Notes under the pieces: generated by a model
Database searches by the model: none
The model's input: only the letters and a program-made list of their open reading frames with translations
What the model was told of the DNA's origin: nothing
Translations under genes and position numbers: made by a program
In this document: positions 1-5,402 of the stretch, piece by piece
Position numbering within the stretch: the first letter of the stretch is position 1
Layout of the letters: every line of letters starts with the position of its first letter
NCBI GenBank assembly: GCA_016932895.1
Contig: JAFGCA010000654.1
Location: 1 to 12,468 of the forward strand
Reading direction: 5' to 3'
Length of the DNA: 12,468 bases
Source: Sedimentisphaerales bacterium
GTDB taxonomy: Bacteria; Planctomycetota; Phycisphaerae; Sedimentisphaerales; SG8-4

Positions 1-404
1 TCACCCGGCAGCCAGCCCGACTGCCCGGTAACACACCCGCGCTCTTCGCCGAACAAAATTGACCACGCTGTGAGAAATGCGGGCTAACGTCGTCGTGAAG
101 TTGAAAAGCCCTCTCCCGGCTGGATGTCCCCTCCGAACAGGTGCGTGGGTAAGCCCCCGGAAAGGGACACTCTCGGGTAGAAACGGCAAAGCAGCAGACC
201 CGCCCCGCGACGATGTATCCCTTGCGGCTCCTACGGGTGTGCAGTTTTGACGCGCGGAATCTTCGATTGTGCGGCATGTGTACCGTCTGTGCGCACAAGA
301 AAACGTTTCCAGGTCAGCCATCCGGGGGACTCACTACCCAACCGGGATTCATACCGGCCTTAACTCAAGTTCTTACAGTAGCTTACGCGACAGAAGCCAT
401 CTTG
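1..404. other. Region without a supported gene
   Basis: No convincing gene is visible in this stretch. Open frames exist on both strands: one on the minus strand across 1-321 and a short one on the plus strand at 213-434. Neither has a ribosome binding site, a recognisable domain or protein-like composition. The minus-strand frame runs off the left edge, so a decayed gene end or the tail of an off-window gene cannot be excluded. I also looked for a tRNA, tmRNA, RNase P RNA, SRP RNA and cobalamin riboswitch and saw none. The right part holds possible regulator binding sites (268-297) upstream of the promoter at 405-420. Confidence 0.5.
268..297. promoter_or_regulatory. Candidate activator-binding sites upstream of the sigma-54 promoter
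   Basis: A perfect 10-bp palindrome, TGTGCGCACA, lies at 288-297. Its first six bases, TGTGCG, also occur at 268-273, exactly 20 bp (about two helical turns) upstream. The pair is centred about 140-150 bp before the predicted start near 431. Sigma-54 activators usually bind paired dyad sites on one face of the helix at that kind of distance. The link to such an activator is inference; no activator gene is present in the window, and short palindromes occur by chance. Confidence 0.3.
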
Positions 405-420
405 TGGAACGCATATTGCA
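405..420 (+). promoter_or_regulatory. Candidate sigma-54 (-24/-12) promoter
   Basis: The sequence TGGAACGCATATTGCA matches the sigma-54 consensus TGGCACG-N4-TTGCA at all fixed positions but one (A instead of C after the GG). The invariant GG (406-407) and GC (418-419) dinucleotides have the required 12-bp spacing. Transcription would start near 431, giving a leader of about 45 bases before the ATG at 476. No equally good sigma-70 pair was seen here. The site would place the receiver/zinc-ribbon/FKBP genes under activator-dependent control. Confidence 0.55.
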
Positions 421-475
421 GTGTCCAACAATGAAGATCGAATCATGAAACAGCCGGCTTTCAAGGGGTAGGCCT

Positions 476-946
476 ATGAACTCTTACACAGTACTGCTTT
501 TGGGACACCACGCTCGGCAAGACCTGGCTGAGATGCTCTGCGGCATTGGCCTGGAGCCTGAGGTACGCGGGAGCGTGCCGGGTGCACTGGAGAGACTGCG
601 ATGGGGGCACCCGGCCGCGGTCTTGATCGATCGGCGGTTCACCCGCGCGGATGCTTTGGAGTTTGTCCTGAACGTGCGGGACATAGAACCGACGGTACCC
701 GTGATCGTCATAGGGACCGCCAACGACAAGGCAGTGGATCGACAGATCCACGAGCAGAGATACACGGTGGTCATAGAGGAAACCAAAGACATGGATGCGC
801 TTTCTGGGGAGCTTATGGAGGTACTCGACCGATTCAAAGACCTGCGTCAACGCGACAATGGGCAAAGAGTCACCTCGAGTTCCTCAAAGACGACGAGGAT
901 TCCGTCGAACGGAGAGAACGAGCTCAGCGACTCTGGGCTGCAATGA
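476..946 (+). CDS. Degenerate response-regulator receiver (CheY-like) protein
   Basis: This 156-residue protein has the layout of a CheY-like receiver: a first strand (YTVLLLG, residues 4-10), a strand ending at the phospho-acceptor position (AVLIDRR, Asp52), a later strand (VPVIVIGTA, Thr81 at the switch Ser/Thr position) and a last strand near residues 96-101. The acidic pair that binds magnesium after the first strand is replaced by Gly-His-His, and the conserved lysine near residue 104 is not in a clear context. Ordinary phosphorylation is therefore doubtful. The last 35 residues are a Ser/Asn-rich, probably disordered tail. There is no output domain. The start is supported by AAGGGGT at 463-469, six bases before the ATG. 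It is the first gene of the same-strand group that continues with the zinc ribbon 31 bases downstream. The receiver assignment rests on pattern recognition and could be only fold-level. Confidence 0.72.
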   Translation: MNSYTVLLLGHHARQDLAEMLCGIGLEPEVRGSVPGALERLRWGHPAAVLIDRRFTRADALEFVLNVRDIEPTVPVIVIGTANDKAVDRQIHEQRYTVVIEETKDMDALSGELMEVLDRFKDLRQRDNGQRVTSSSSKTTRIPSNGENELSDSGLQ

Positions 947-977
947 CAAACAACGAAGATGGAAAGGGAGTATGACC

Positions 978-1142
978 ATGGCTATCGAATTTGTTTGCCC
1001 CCACTGCAAAACAGCTCTTAGCGCGCCCGATCAATTAGAGGGCACAAGGGGCCGATGCCCCAAGTGTGCAGAAGAGCTCACGGTGCCCAAAGCGAGCGCC
1101 GATACGAAGGGTGGGCGTAAGACGAAAGCGAAGCGGCAGTAA
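978..1142 (+). CDS. Small zinc-ribbon protein (first copy)
   Basis: A 54-residue protein with two cysteine pairs, CPHC (residues 7-10) and CPKC (27-30), spaced as a four-cysteine zinc ribbon, followed by a basic Lys/Arg-rich tail. Two in-frame ATGs exist. The one at 972 is only one base from the GGGAG at 966-970. The one at 978 has a normal seven-base spacer and puts the first Cys at residue 7, as in the paralogue at 1836, so 978 is chosen. It lies 31 bases after the receiver gene and 23 before the FKBP gene, so co-transcription is likely. Tiny CPxC proteins of this kind are common in planctomycetes. The partner (nucleic acid, protein or chaperone client) cannot be told from sequence. Confidence 0.78.
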   Translation: MAIEFVCPHCKTALSAPDQLEGTRGRCPKCAEELTVPKASADTKGGRKTKAKRQ

Positions 1143-1165
1143 AACCCAATTGGCAGGGAAGCATT

Positions 1166-1594
1166 ATGACACAGGCGATAATTGGCAAGTGCGTGAAGAT
1201 CCACTATACGTGCAAGCTCGACGATGGGGCCGTAGTTGCCAGCTCCAGAGAAAAGGAGCCGATTGAATTCACGCTCGGGCGGGGCCAGATACTGCCTGGG
1301 CTTGAAGAGGCCGTACGTGGGATGGAAACGGGCGAGTCAAAGACCGTTCGGGTCCCACCGGAGAAGGCGTTTGGTCCTCACCGGAAGGATCTGATTGAGG
1401 AAGTTCCCCGTGGCGATCTTCCCGACCACATCGAGCCCCAGGTCGGCCAGCGTCTGACCCTCGATCGTTCAGACGGTGGATGTGTGACCGTAACCGTGGC
1501 CGATGTTTCGGAATCAACGGTCACATTGGACGCCAATCACCCCCTGGCAAGTACAGATCTCAATTTTGAGTTGGACTTGCTGGAAGTTTCTTGA
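1166..1594 (+). CDS. SlyD-like FKBP-type peptidyl-prolyl cis-trans isomerase
   Basis: A complete 142-residue FKBP of the SlyD type, which isomerises X-proline bonds and acts as a holdase chaperone in the cytoplasm (no signal peptide is present). The FKBP core is split by the inserted IF (insert-in-flap) chaperone domain. The N-terminal core carries VKIHYTCKLDDG, IEFTLGRGQILPGLEEAV and the MxxGE turn (residues 10-57). The IF segment spans about 70-120. The chain returns to the core with the family signature VTLDANHPLA near 119-128. The metal-binding His/Cys-rich tail of E. coli SlyD is absent, as in many shorter family members. It sits 23 bases downstream of the zinc-ribbon gene and probably shares its transcript. 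A modest ribosome site, AGGGAA, precedes the ATG. Confidence 0.95.
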   Translation: MTQAIIGKCVKIHYTCKLDDGAVVASSREKEPIEFTLGRGQILPGLEEAVRGMETGESKTVRVPPEKAFGPHRKDLIEEVPRGDLPDHIEPQVGQRLTLDRSDGGCVTVTVADVSESTVTLDANHPLASTDLNFELDLLEVS

Positions 1595-1597
1595 GCA

Positions 1598-1624
1598 TTG
1601 CCCCAGCGATGCGTTCTGGGGCGA
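1598..1624. terminator. Hairpin just after the FKBP gene, possible weak terminator
   Basis: Perfect 7-bp arms, GCCCCAG (1600-1606) and CTGGGGC (1616-1622), enclose a nine-base loop and begin six bases after the FKBP stop codon. A T-G and a T-A pair could extend the stem to nine. No T-run follows on either strand, so it is not a standard intrinsic terminator. It may stabilise the 3' end of the upstream message or attenuate read-through into the second zinc-ribbon gene. Confidence 0.35.
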
Positions 1625-1762
1625 ATGTTCGAGTTGTCGAAGAATGCACTGAGCAACGGGTGCTGCAGGCGGTCTCGATGCGCAAGTACGTTGGAGGGTT
1701 CGATAATCTGTGCGATGGCAATGGGATTAGGAATAGTCCGGTGTCCTGATAGTGGTGTGGCA

Positions 1763-1780
1763 ACAAGGCAGTTGCCTTGT
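1763..1780. promoter_or_regulatory. 18-bp palindrome upstream of second zinc-ribbon gene
   Basis: Two perfect 8-bp arms, ACAAGGCA and TGCCTTGT, are separated by only GT. This is the form of a dimeric repressor operator rather than of an RNA hairpin, because two bases cannot form a stable loop. It lies 56 bases before the ATG at 1836, in a 241-base intergenic stretch where a separate promoter for that gene would be expected. No clear -35/-10 pair was found beside it. Confidence 0.35.
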
Positions 1781-1835
1781 ATGAGAGATCAGCACCGTCA
1801 GTCCATAGCCGTTGCGCCACGAAAGGGGTATTTAC

Positions 1836-2000
1836 ATGTTTATTAGCTACAAATGTCCATATTGTGGGGCGGCATTGCAGGATCCAAGTGATTTCGCCGG
1901 CAAGAAAGGGAAGTGCCCTCGCTGCAAGAAGAAAGTTGTTGTGCCGACGAGATCTGTGAGGACACCGGGTAAGACGAAAGAGGTGGCAAAGAAGGAATGA
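1836..2000 (+). CDS. Small zinc-ribbon protein (second copy)
   Basis: A 54-residue protein with CPYC (residues 7-10) and CPRC (27-30) in the same positions as the copy at 978-1142, a hydrophobic/basic connector and a Lys-rich tail. The two proteins are equal in length and clearly paralogous, most similar around the cysteines. The ATG at 1836 has AAAGGGG seven bases upstream; the in-frame ATG at 1812 lacks this. The base composition is more AT-rich than most of the window. It is separated from the FKBP gene by 241 bases with a hairpin and a palindrome, so it may have its own promoter. It is followed 30 bases later by a small ORF. Its function is unknown. Confidence 0.78.
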   Translation: MFISYKCPYCGAALQDPSDFAGKKGKCPRCKKKVVVPTRSVRTPGKTKEVAKKE

Positions 2001-2030
2001 TAGGTTCACGGAACGACCGGAGGTCTCGTA

Positions 2031-2201
2031 ATGGCAGACAAGCTGAAGGAACTGCTCAGTCACATTGAGGAGGTGCTTGACGCCGAGAGTCAATCCCTGC
2101 CTGCGCGGCCGGCTGGCGAACAGGAAAAGAGCGCCTCTCTCGAAGGGGGTACGCTGTCGGGCCCAAGGCGCTGGCGAGATGATGGCGGTTGCGGAGGATG
2201 A
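2031..2201 (+). CDS. Small ORF, probably the broken 5' part of a gene
   Basis: This frame begins with an ATG preceded by GGAGG (2019-2023) at a seven-base spacer. Its first 20 residues (MADKLKELLSHIEEVLDAES) look like a genuine amphipathic helix. After about residue 24 the protein turns into Pro/Gly/Arg-rich text and ends at a TGA inside the first overlap of a 19-bp tandem duplication, just before the remnant of an unrelated beta-helix protein. The natural reading is a real small gene of the upstream cluster that lost its 3' end in a rearrangement near 2100-2200. It could instead be an intact 56-residue peptide. No family is recognised. Confidence 0.4.
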   Translation: MADKLKELLSHIEEVLDAESQSLPARPAGEQEKSASLEGGTLSGPRRWRDDGGCGG

Positions 2202-2215
2202 TGGCGGTTGCGGAG
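2178..2215 (+). repeat. Perfect 19-bp tandem duplication
   Basis: The unit GATGATGGCGGTTGCGGAG occurs twice without mismatch or gap (2178-2196 and 2197-2215). Nineteen is not a multiple of three, so the duplication shifts any reading frame through it. It lies exactly where the small ORF ends and the beta-helix remnant begins, which suggests replication slippage or a repair scar at the junction. Confidence 0.9.
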
Positions 2216-2419
2216 GCGGACTATCACCTCAAGTCGCAGGCGGGGCGGTGGGACCCGGTTAGTGAGGCGTGGGTGATCGATGATGTCACGAGCCCGTGCA
2301 TCGACGCGGGGGCCCCGAATAGTCCTGTGGCCGACGAGCCCGAGCCGAACGGCGCGCGGATCAACCTGGGCGCCTACGGCGGAACCGCCGAGGCCAGCAA
2401 ATCCCCTGCTTCGCCGTGA
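2216..2419 (+). pseudogene. C-terminal remnant of a choice-of-anchor-Q / beta-helix surface protein
   Basis: About 67 residues in frame up to the TGA at 2417-2419 match the C-terminal end of secreted planctomycete parallel beta-helix proteins. The phrases DYHLKSQAGRWDP, VIDDVTSPCIDAGAP, the PNGARINLGAYGGT block and the final EASKSP occur there in this order. Such proteins are normally hundreds of residues long with a signal peptide; here everything upstream is missing. The frame opens only at a TTG within the 19-bp duplication and has no ribosome binding site, so it is a gene fragment rather than a small gene. Family recognition is from memory of the motif order. Confidence 0.72.
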
Positions 2420-2476
2420 GGTTTGTCGTCCGGATCGGGGGCTGAGGAAGGGGTGAAAAAAACGGGTTTTCTGTGG

Positions 2477-2505
2477 TTGACAGGGGGGTGGGGATGGCGT
2501 ATTGA
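2477..2505 (+). promoter_or_regulatory. Candidate sigma-70 promoter of the ferredoxin gene
   Basis: A perfect -35 hexamer, TTGACA (2477-2482), is followed after 17 bases by TATTGA (2500-2505), a weak -10 keeping the TAT start. Transcription would begin near 2512, leaving a leader of about 58 bases. It lies after the beta-helix remnant, giving the ferredoxin gene independent transcription. Confidence 0.42.
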
Positions 2506-2569
2506 GATGGGCAGGGTCGGGGGGTGTGGTGACGCGGTGCGTTTTGTTGTGGCTGAACGGGAGGTTGCC

Positions 2570-2752
2570 ATGAAAGTGAGAATCGAGGATACGTGCACGG
2601 CGTGCGGGCTCTGCTGCGACACGTGCCCGGAGGTTTTCGAGATGGGCGATGACATGGCGGTGGTCATCGTGGACGAGGTTCCTGCCGAGCACGAGGACGC
2701 CGTGGAGCAGGCGGCCGACGAGTGCCCCGTCGAAGCCATCGTCATTGAGTAG
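2570..2752 (+). CDS. Small 4Fe-4S ferredoxin
   Basis: A complete 60-residue ferredoxin, a soluble low-potential electron carrier. The cluster motif CxxCxxC (Cys9, Cys12, Cys15) plus the distant Cys52 in ECPVEAI would bind one 4Fe-4S cluster, as in monocluster ferredoxins of anaerobes. Cys19, in the CP position, would ligate a second cluster in dicluster relatives. The rest of that second motif is lost here, so Cys19 is probably free or in a disulphide; Cys16 is an extra cysteine. The acidic composition is typical. GGGAGG (2559-2564) lies five bases before the ATG; the frame is open further upstream to 2423 but without coding character. No redox partner is encoded next to it: the following gene converges from the other strand with a 50-base gap. 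Confidence 0.92.
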   Translation: MKVRIEDTCTACGLCCDTCPEVFEMGDDMAVVIVDEVPAEHEDAVEQAADECPVEAIVIE

Positions 2753-2802
2753 ACCCGCTCGGAGCACCGGCGCGCGGCTCTGACACCGGCGGCACGCTGT
2801 GG

Positions 2803-4392
2803 TTATTGCGGTTGCACGGTCAGCGCCCGCGGGTCCATGAAGTGGAGCAGGTAGTCGGGTCCGCCGGCCTTGGTGCCGACGCCGGACATCTTGAAGCCCC
2901 CGAACGGCTGGACCTTCACCAGGGCCCCGACGCAACTGCGGTTCAGATACAGATTGCCCACGCGGAACTCGCGGACGGCTGTGTCCAGGTGTTCCTGATT
3001 CTTGCTGAAGATCGCCCCGGTCAGCGCGAAGCGCGTCGAGTTGGCCCATTCCAACGCCTGCTCGAAATCCTTCGCGCGCATGATCGCCAGGACGGGGCCG
3101 AAGACCTCTTCCTGAGCGATGCGATTCTGCGGCGTGATTCCTTCGACGATGGTCGGCGGGACATAGTACCCCTTGTCGGGGACTTCGCCCTGGAACAGGA
3201 GCGTGCCTTCCGCGGCGGCCAGGTCGGCGTATTCGAGAATCTTGGCTTGGGCGCTGCCGTCGATGACCGGGCCCATGTAGTTCTGCGGGTCCTCGGCGGG
3301 ACCGACCTTCAGTGACTTCTTCGCCGCCTCGATCAGTTTGGGCACGAAGCTGTCATACGCCTTGTCGTGAACGATCAGACGCGAGCAGGCCGAGCACTTC
3401 TGACCCTGGTAGCCGAACGCCGCGTACAGGACGTCTCGAACCGCGGCATCGTGGTCGAAGTCCTCATCGAGGATGATGGCGTTCTTGCCGCCCATCTCGC
3501 AAACGACCTTCTTGACGGATCGCTGGTTCTCTCCGGTCCGGCCGGCCCGCTCGATGATGCGCAGGCCCACCTCCATCGATCCGGTAAAGGCGATCACCGC
3601 CACCTTCGGGCTGTCGACGAGGAAGTCGCCGATGACCGAGCCCCGGCCTGGAACGTAGTTGAACACGCCGGCGGGCAGACCCGCCTCGGCGAAGATTTCC
3701 ACGAGGTGATGCCCGACCACGGGCGACTGGCCCGACGGTTTGTAGACGACGGAATTGCCCGCCGCCACCGCTGCGGCCGCCATCCCCACGCTGATAGCGA
3801 ACGGGAAGTTCCACGGCGCGATCACCACCGTGACGCCCTTGGGCTCGTAGAAGTAATAGTTGGATTCCTCCGCGTAGCTGCCCATGTCCCGTCGCTCGCC
3901 CAGCCGGAGGATCTCGCGGGCATAGTACTCCAGGAAATCGATTCCCTCGGTCAGATCGTTGTACGCCTGGGCCCACTGCTTGCCTTCCTCCAGCACCTGC
4001 CAGGCGGCGTATTCGAAGATGCGGCGGCGGGCGATCTCGGCGGCCTTGACCAAATACTCGGCCCGCTCGGCCGGCGCGGTGTCACGCCACGTCAGAAACG
4101 CCTTCTCGGCCGCGCTCAGGGCTCCCTCGGCCTCGGCTGTCCCCGCCTGGCAGACCGTGCCGACGACCTCGTCCGGATCGGCGGGATTGACCGAATTCAC
4201 CGTTTCAGCGGTCGTGACGTCACGACCGTCGACGTGCAACGGATACGTCCTGCCGAGCTGCGTGCGAATCCGGGCAAGGGCCCGGGGAAACGCCTCGGCT
4301 ACGGTGGGATCGTCGACGCCGGGGAAGATCCGTTCGTTCTTGAAAGGCGCCAGGTTCGGCGCCGGCCGACGGCGAGTGTCATGCGTTGTCAT
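2803..4392 (-). CDS. pruA: L-glutamate gamma-semialdehyde (1-pyrroline-5-carboxylate) dehydrogenase
   Basis: An NAD-dependent aldehyde dehydrogenase of 529 residues that oxidises glutamate semialdehyde/P5C to glutamate, the last step of proline and ornithine/arginine catabolism. Landmarks are PWNF (Asn195, oxyanion), YKPS (Lys218, cofactor), the Rossmann segment FTGSMEVG (269-276), the general base Glu299 in CEMGGKN, and the catalytic Cys333 in GQKCSACSR. The C-terminal PFGGFKMSGVGTKAGGPDYL block is typical of the RocA/PruA group rather than of generic aldehyde dehydrogenases. It is monofunctional: there is no proline dehydrogenase domain as in PutA. The start at 4392 has AAGGAG ten bases upstream; in-frame ATGs at 4401 and 4467 are worse placed. 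It lies 85 bases downstream of proC on the same strand and is probably co-transcribed with it. The symbol rocA is equally used. Confidence 0.95.
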   Translation of the reverse strand: MTTHDTRRRPAPNLAPFKNERIFPGVDDPTVAEAFPRALARIRTQLGRTYPLHVDGRDVTTAETVNSVNPADPDEVVGTVCQAGTAEAEGALSAAEKAFLTWRDTAPAERAEYLVKAAEIARRRIFEYAAWQVLEEGKQWAQAYNDLTEGIDFLEYYAREILRLGERRDMGSYAEESNYYFYEPKGVTVVIAPWNFPFAISVGMAAAAVAAGNSVVYKPSGQSPVVGHHLVEIFAEAGLPAGVFNYVPGRGSVIGDFLVDSPKVAVIAFTGSMEVGLRIIERAGRTGENQRSVKKVVCEMGGKNAIILDEDFDHDAAVRDVLYAAFGYQGQKCSACSRLIVHDKAYDSFVPKLIEAAKKSLKVGPAEDPQNYMGPVIDGSAQAKILEYADLAAAEGTLLFQGEVPDKGYYVPPTIVEGITPQNRIAQEEVFGPVLAIMRAKDFEQALEWANSTRFALTGAIFSKNQEHLDTAVREFRVGNLYLNRSCVGALVKVQPFGGFKMSGVGTKAGGPDYLLHFMDPRALTVQPQ

Positions 4393-4477
4393 GATTGGCA
4401 TGCTCCTTCGACAAGGCTCATGGTTTCCATCTTGTTGCCCTGGTTGAACGTTCATTGCCGGTGTCACGAAGGTTGGA

Positions 4478-5290
4478 TTATCCGGCCGACAGCTCGCGGC
4501 TGCGCTCGGCGGCGCGACGCAAGGCCATGAAAACCATTTCGCTGAAACCCCGGTCGTGAAACACGTTGAACGCCGCCTCGGTGGTGCCGTTGGGTGTGGC
4601 GACGCGGGCGGCTAATTGTGCGGGGGTCGTTCCTTCGCCGGCCACTTTTTCCGCCAGCAGGGCCGCTCCCTTGGCGGTTTGCAGGACGAGCTGCCGGGCG
4701 TCCTCCTCGGGCAGACCCAGCTCGACGCCGGCCTTGATCATTTCCTGCATCAGGAGAAAGAAATACGCCGGGCCCGACCCGCTGACCGCGGTGACCGCGT
4801 CGAGCAGGTCTTCGTCCTCCCCGACAATCGCCTCTCCGACCGACAGGAGAATCAAGCGGGCCTTCTCCACTTTGTCTTTGGCCTTCTCGTTGGGAACCAG
4901 GACGCTGGCGGCCTCGTCGACCCAGGCCGGCATGTTGGGCATGACGCGGACGATGGCCACGTCTCCCAGGATCGAGGAGATGAGCGTGGTCTTGATGCCC
5001 GCGGCGATGCTGATGACCAGGACGTGGTCGTTGACGCTGTCCTTGATGTCTTCGAGGGCCTCTTTCATGTTTTGCGGCTTGACGCTCAGTACGAGCACGT
5101 CCACGGCGGACGCCAGCTCGCGGTTGTCGGCGGCGGTCCGCACGCCGTAGTGCTCCCGCAGGTATTCGATGCGGTCGGGGCGGACGTCACTGACGTAGAC
5201 CTTGCCCGGCCGGTAGACCCCGGCTTTCAAAACGCCGTTGATCAACGCCTCCGCCATATTGCCACTGCCAATGAAACCGATGGTCTCCAC
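4478..5290 (-). CDS. proC: Pyrroline-5-carboxylate reductase
   Basis: A 270-residue enzyme that reduces P5C to L-proline with NAD(P)H, the last step of proline synthesis. The N-terminal Rossmann motif GFIGSGNMAEAL (residues 5-16), SVKPQ, RVMPNMPA, the AVSGSGPAYFF helix of the dimer domain and the TPNGTTEAA signature near the end are all present, and the length is standard. The start is a GTG at 5288-5290 with AAGGAG six bases upstream. The frame stays open to 5380, but that extension has no ribosome site or family sequence. The sigma-factor gene ends 112 bases upstream on the same strand, and pruA begins 85 bases downstream. Having the P5C reductase and P5C dehydrogenase together puts both exits from P5C under one locus. 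Confidence 0.97.
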   Translation of the reverse strand: METIGFIGSGNMAEALINGVLKAGVYRPGKVYVSDVRPDRIEYLREHYGVRTAADNRELASAVDVLVLSVKPQNMKEALEDIKDSVNDHVLVISIAAGIKTTLISSILGDVAIVRVMPNMPAWVDEAASVLVPNEKAKDKVEKARLILLSVGEAIVGEDEDLLDAVTAVSGSGPAYFFLLMQEMIKAGVELGLPEEDARQLVLQTAKGAALLAEKVAGEGTTPAQLAARVATPNGTTEAAFNVFHDRGFSEMVFMALRRAAERSRELSAG

Positions 5291-5402
5291 GGTTTTCTCC
5301 TTGTTAGAATATTCAAAACCATTTCGATCGGATGATCGAGTTCGCCCCGGTACACTATCATTCGTCGCCGGGCAACGCAACGCAAAAGCCCGGGGAATCG
5401 CC

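Noticed and set aside
1..321. 106-residue minus-strand open frame at the left edge
   Set aside because: No ribosome site or known motif. It could be a tail or remnant of something off the window, but this cannot be supported from the sequence shown.
1598..1846. 82-residue plus-strand open frame between the FKBP and second zinc-ribbon genes
   Set aside because: It overlaps a hairpin and a palindrome, lacks a ribosome site and ends inside the zinc-ribbon gene in another frame.
2090..3049. 319-residue minus-strand open frame covering the beta-helix remnant and ferredoxin region
   Set aside because: It overlaps a clear ferredoxin gene on the other strand and the end of pruA, and reads as Arg/Pro-rich noise.
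3367..4530. 387-residue plus-strand open frame opposite pruA
   Set aside because: Antisense shadow of a well-conserved dehydrogenase, with no recognisable motif of its own.
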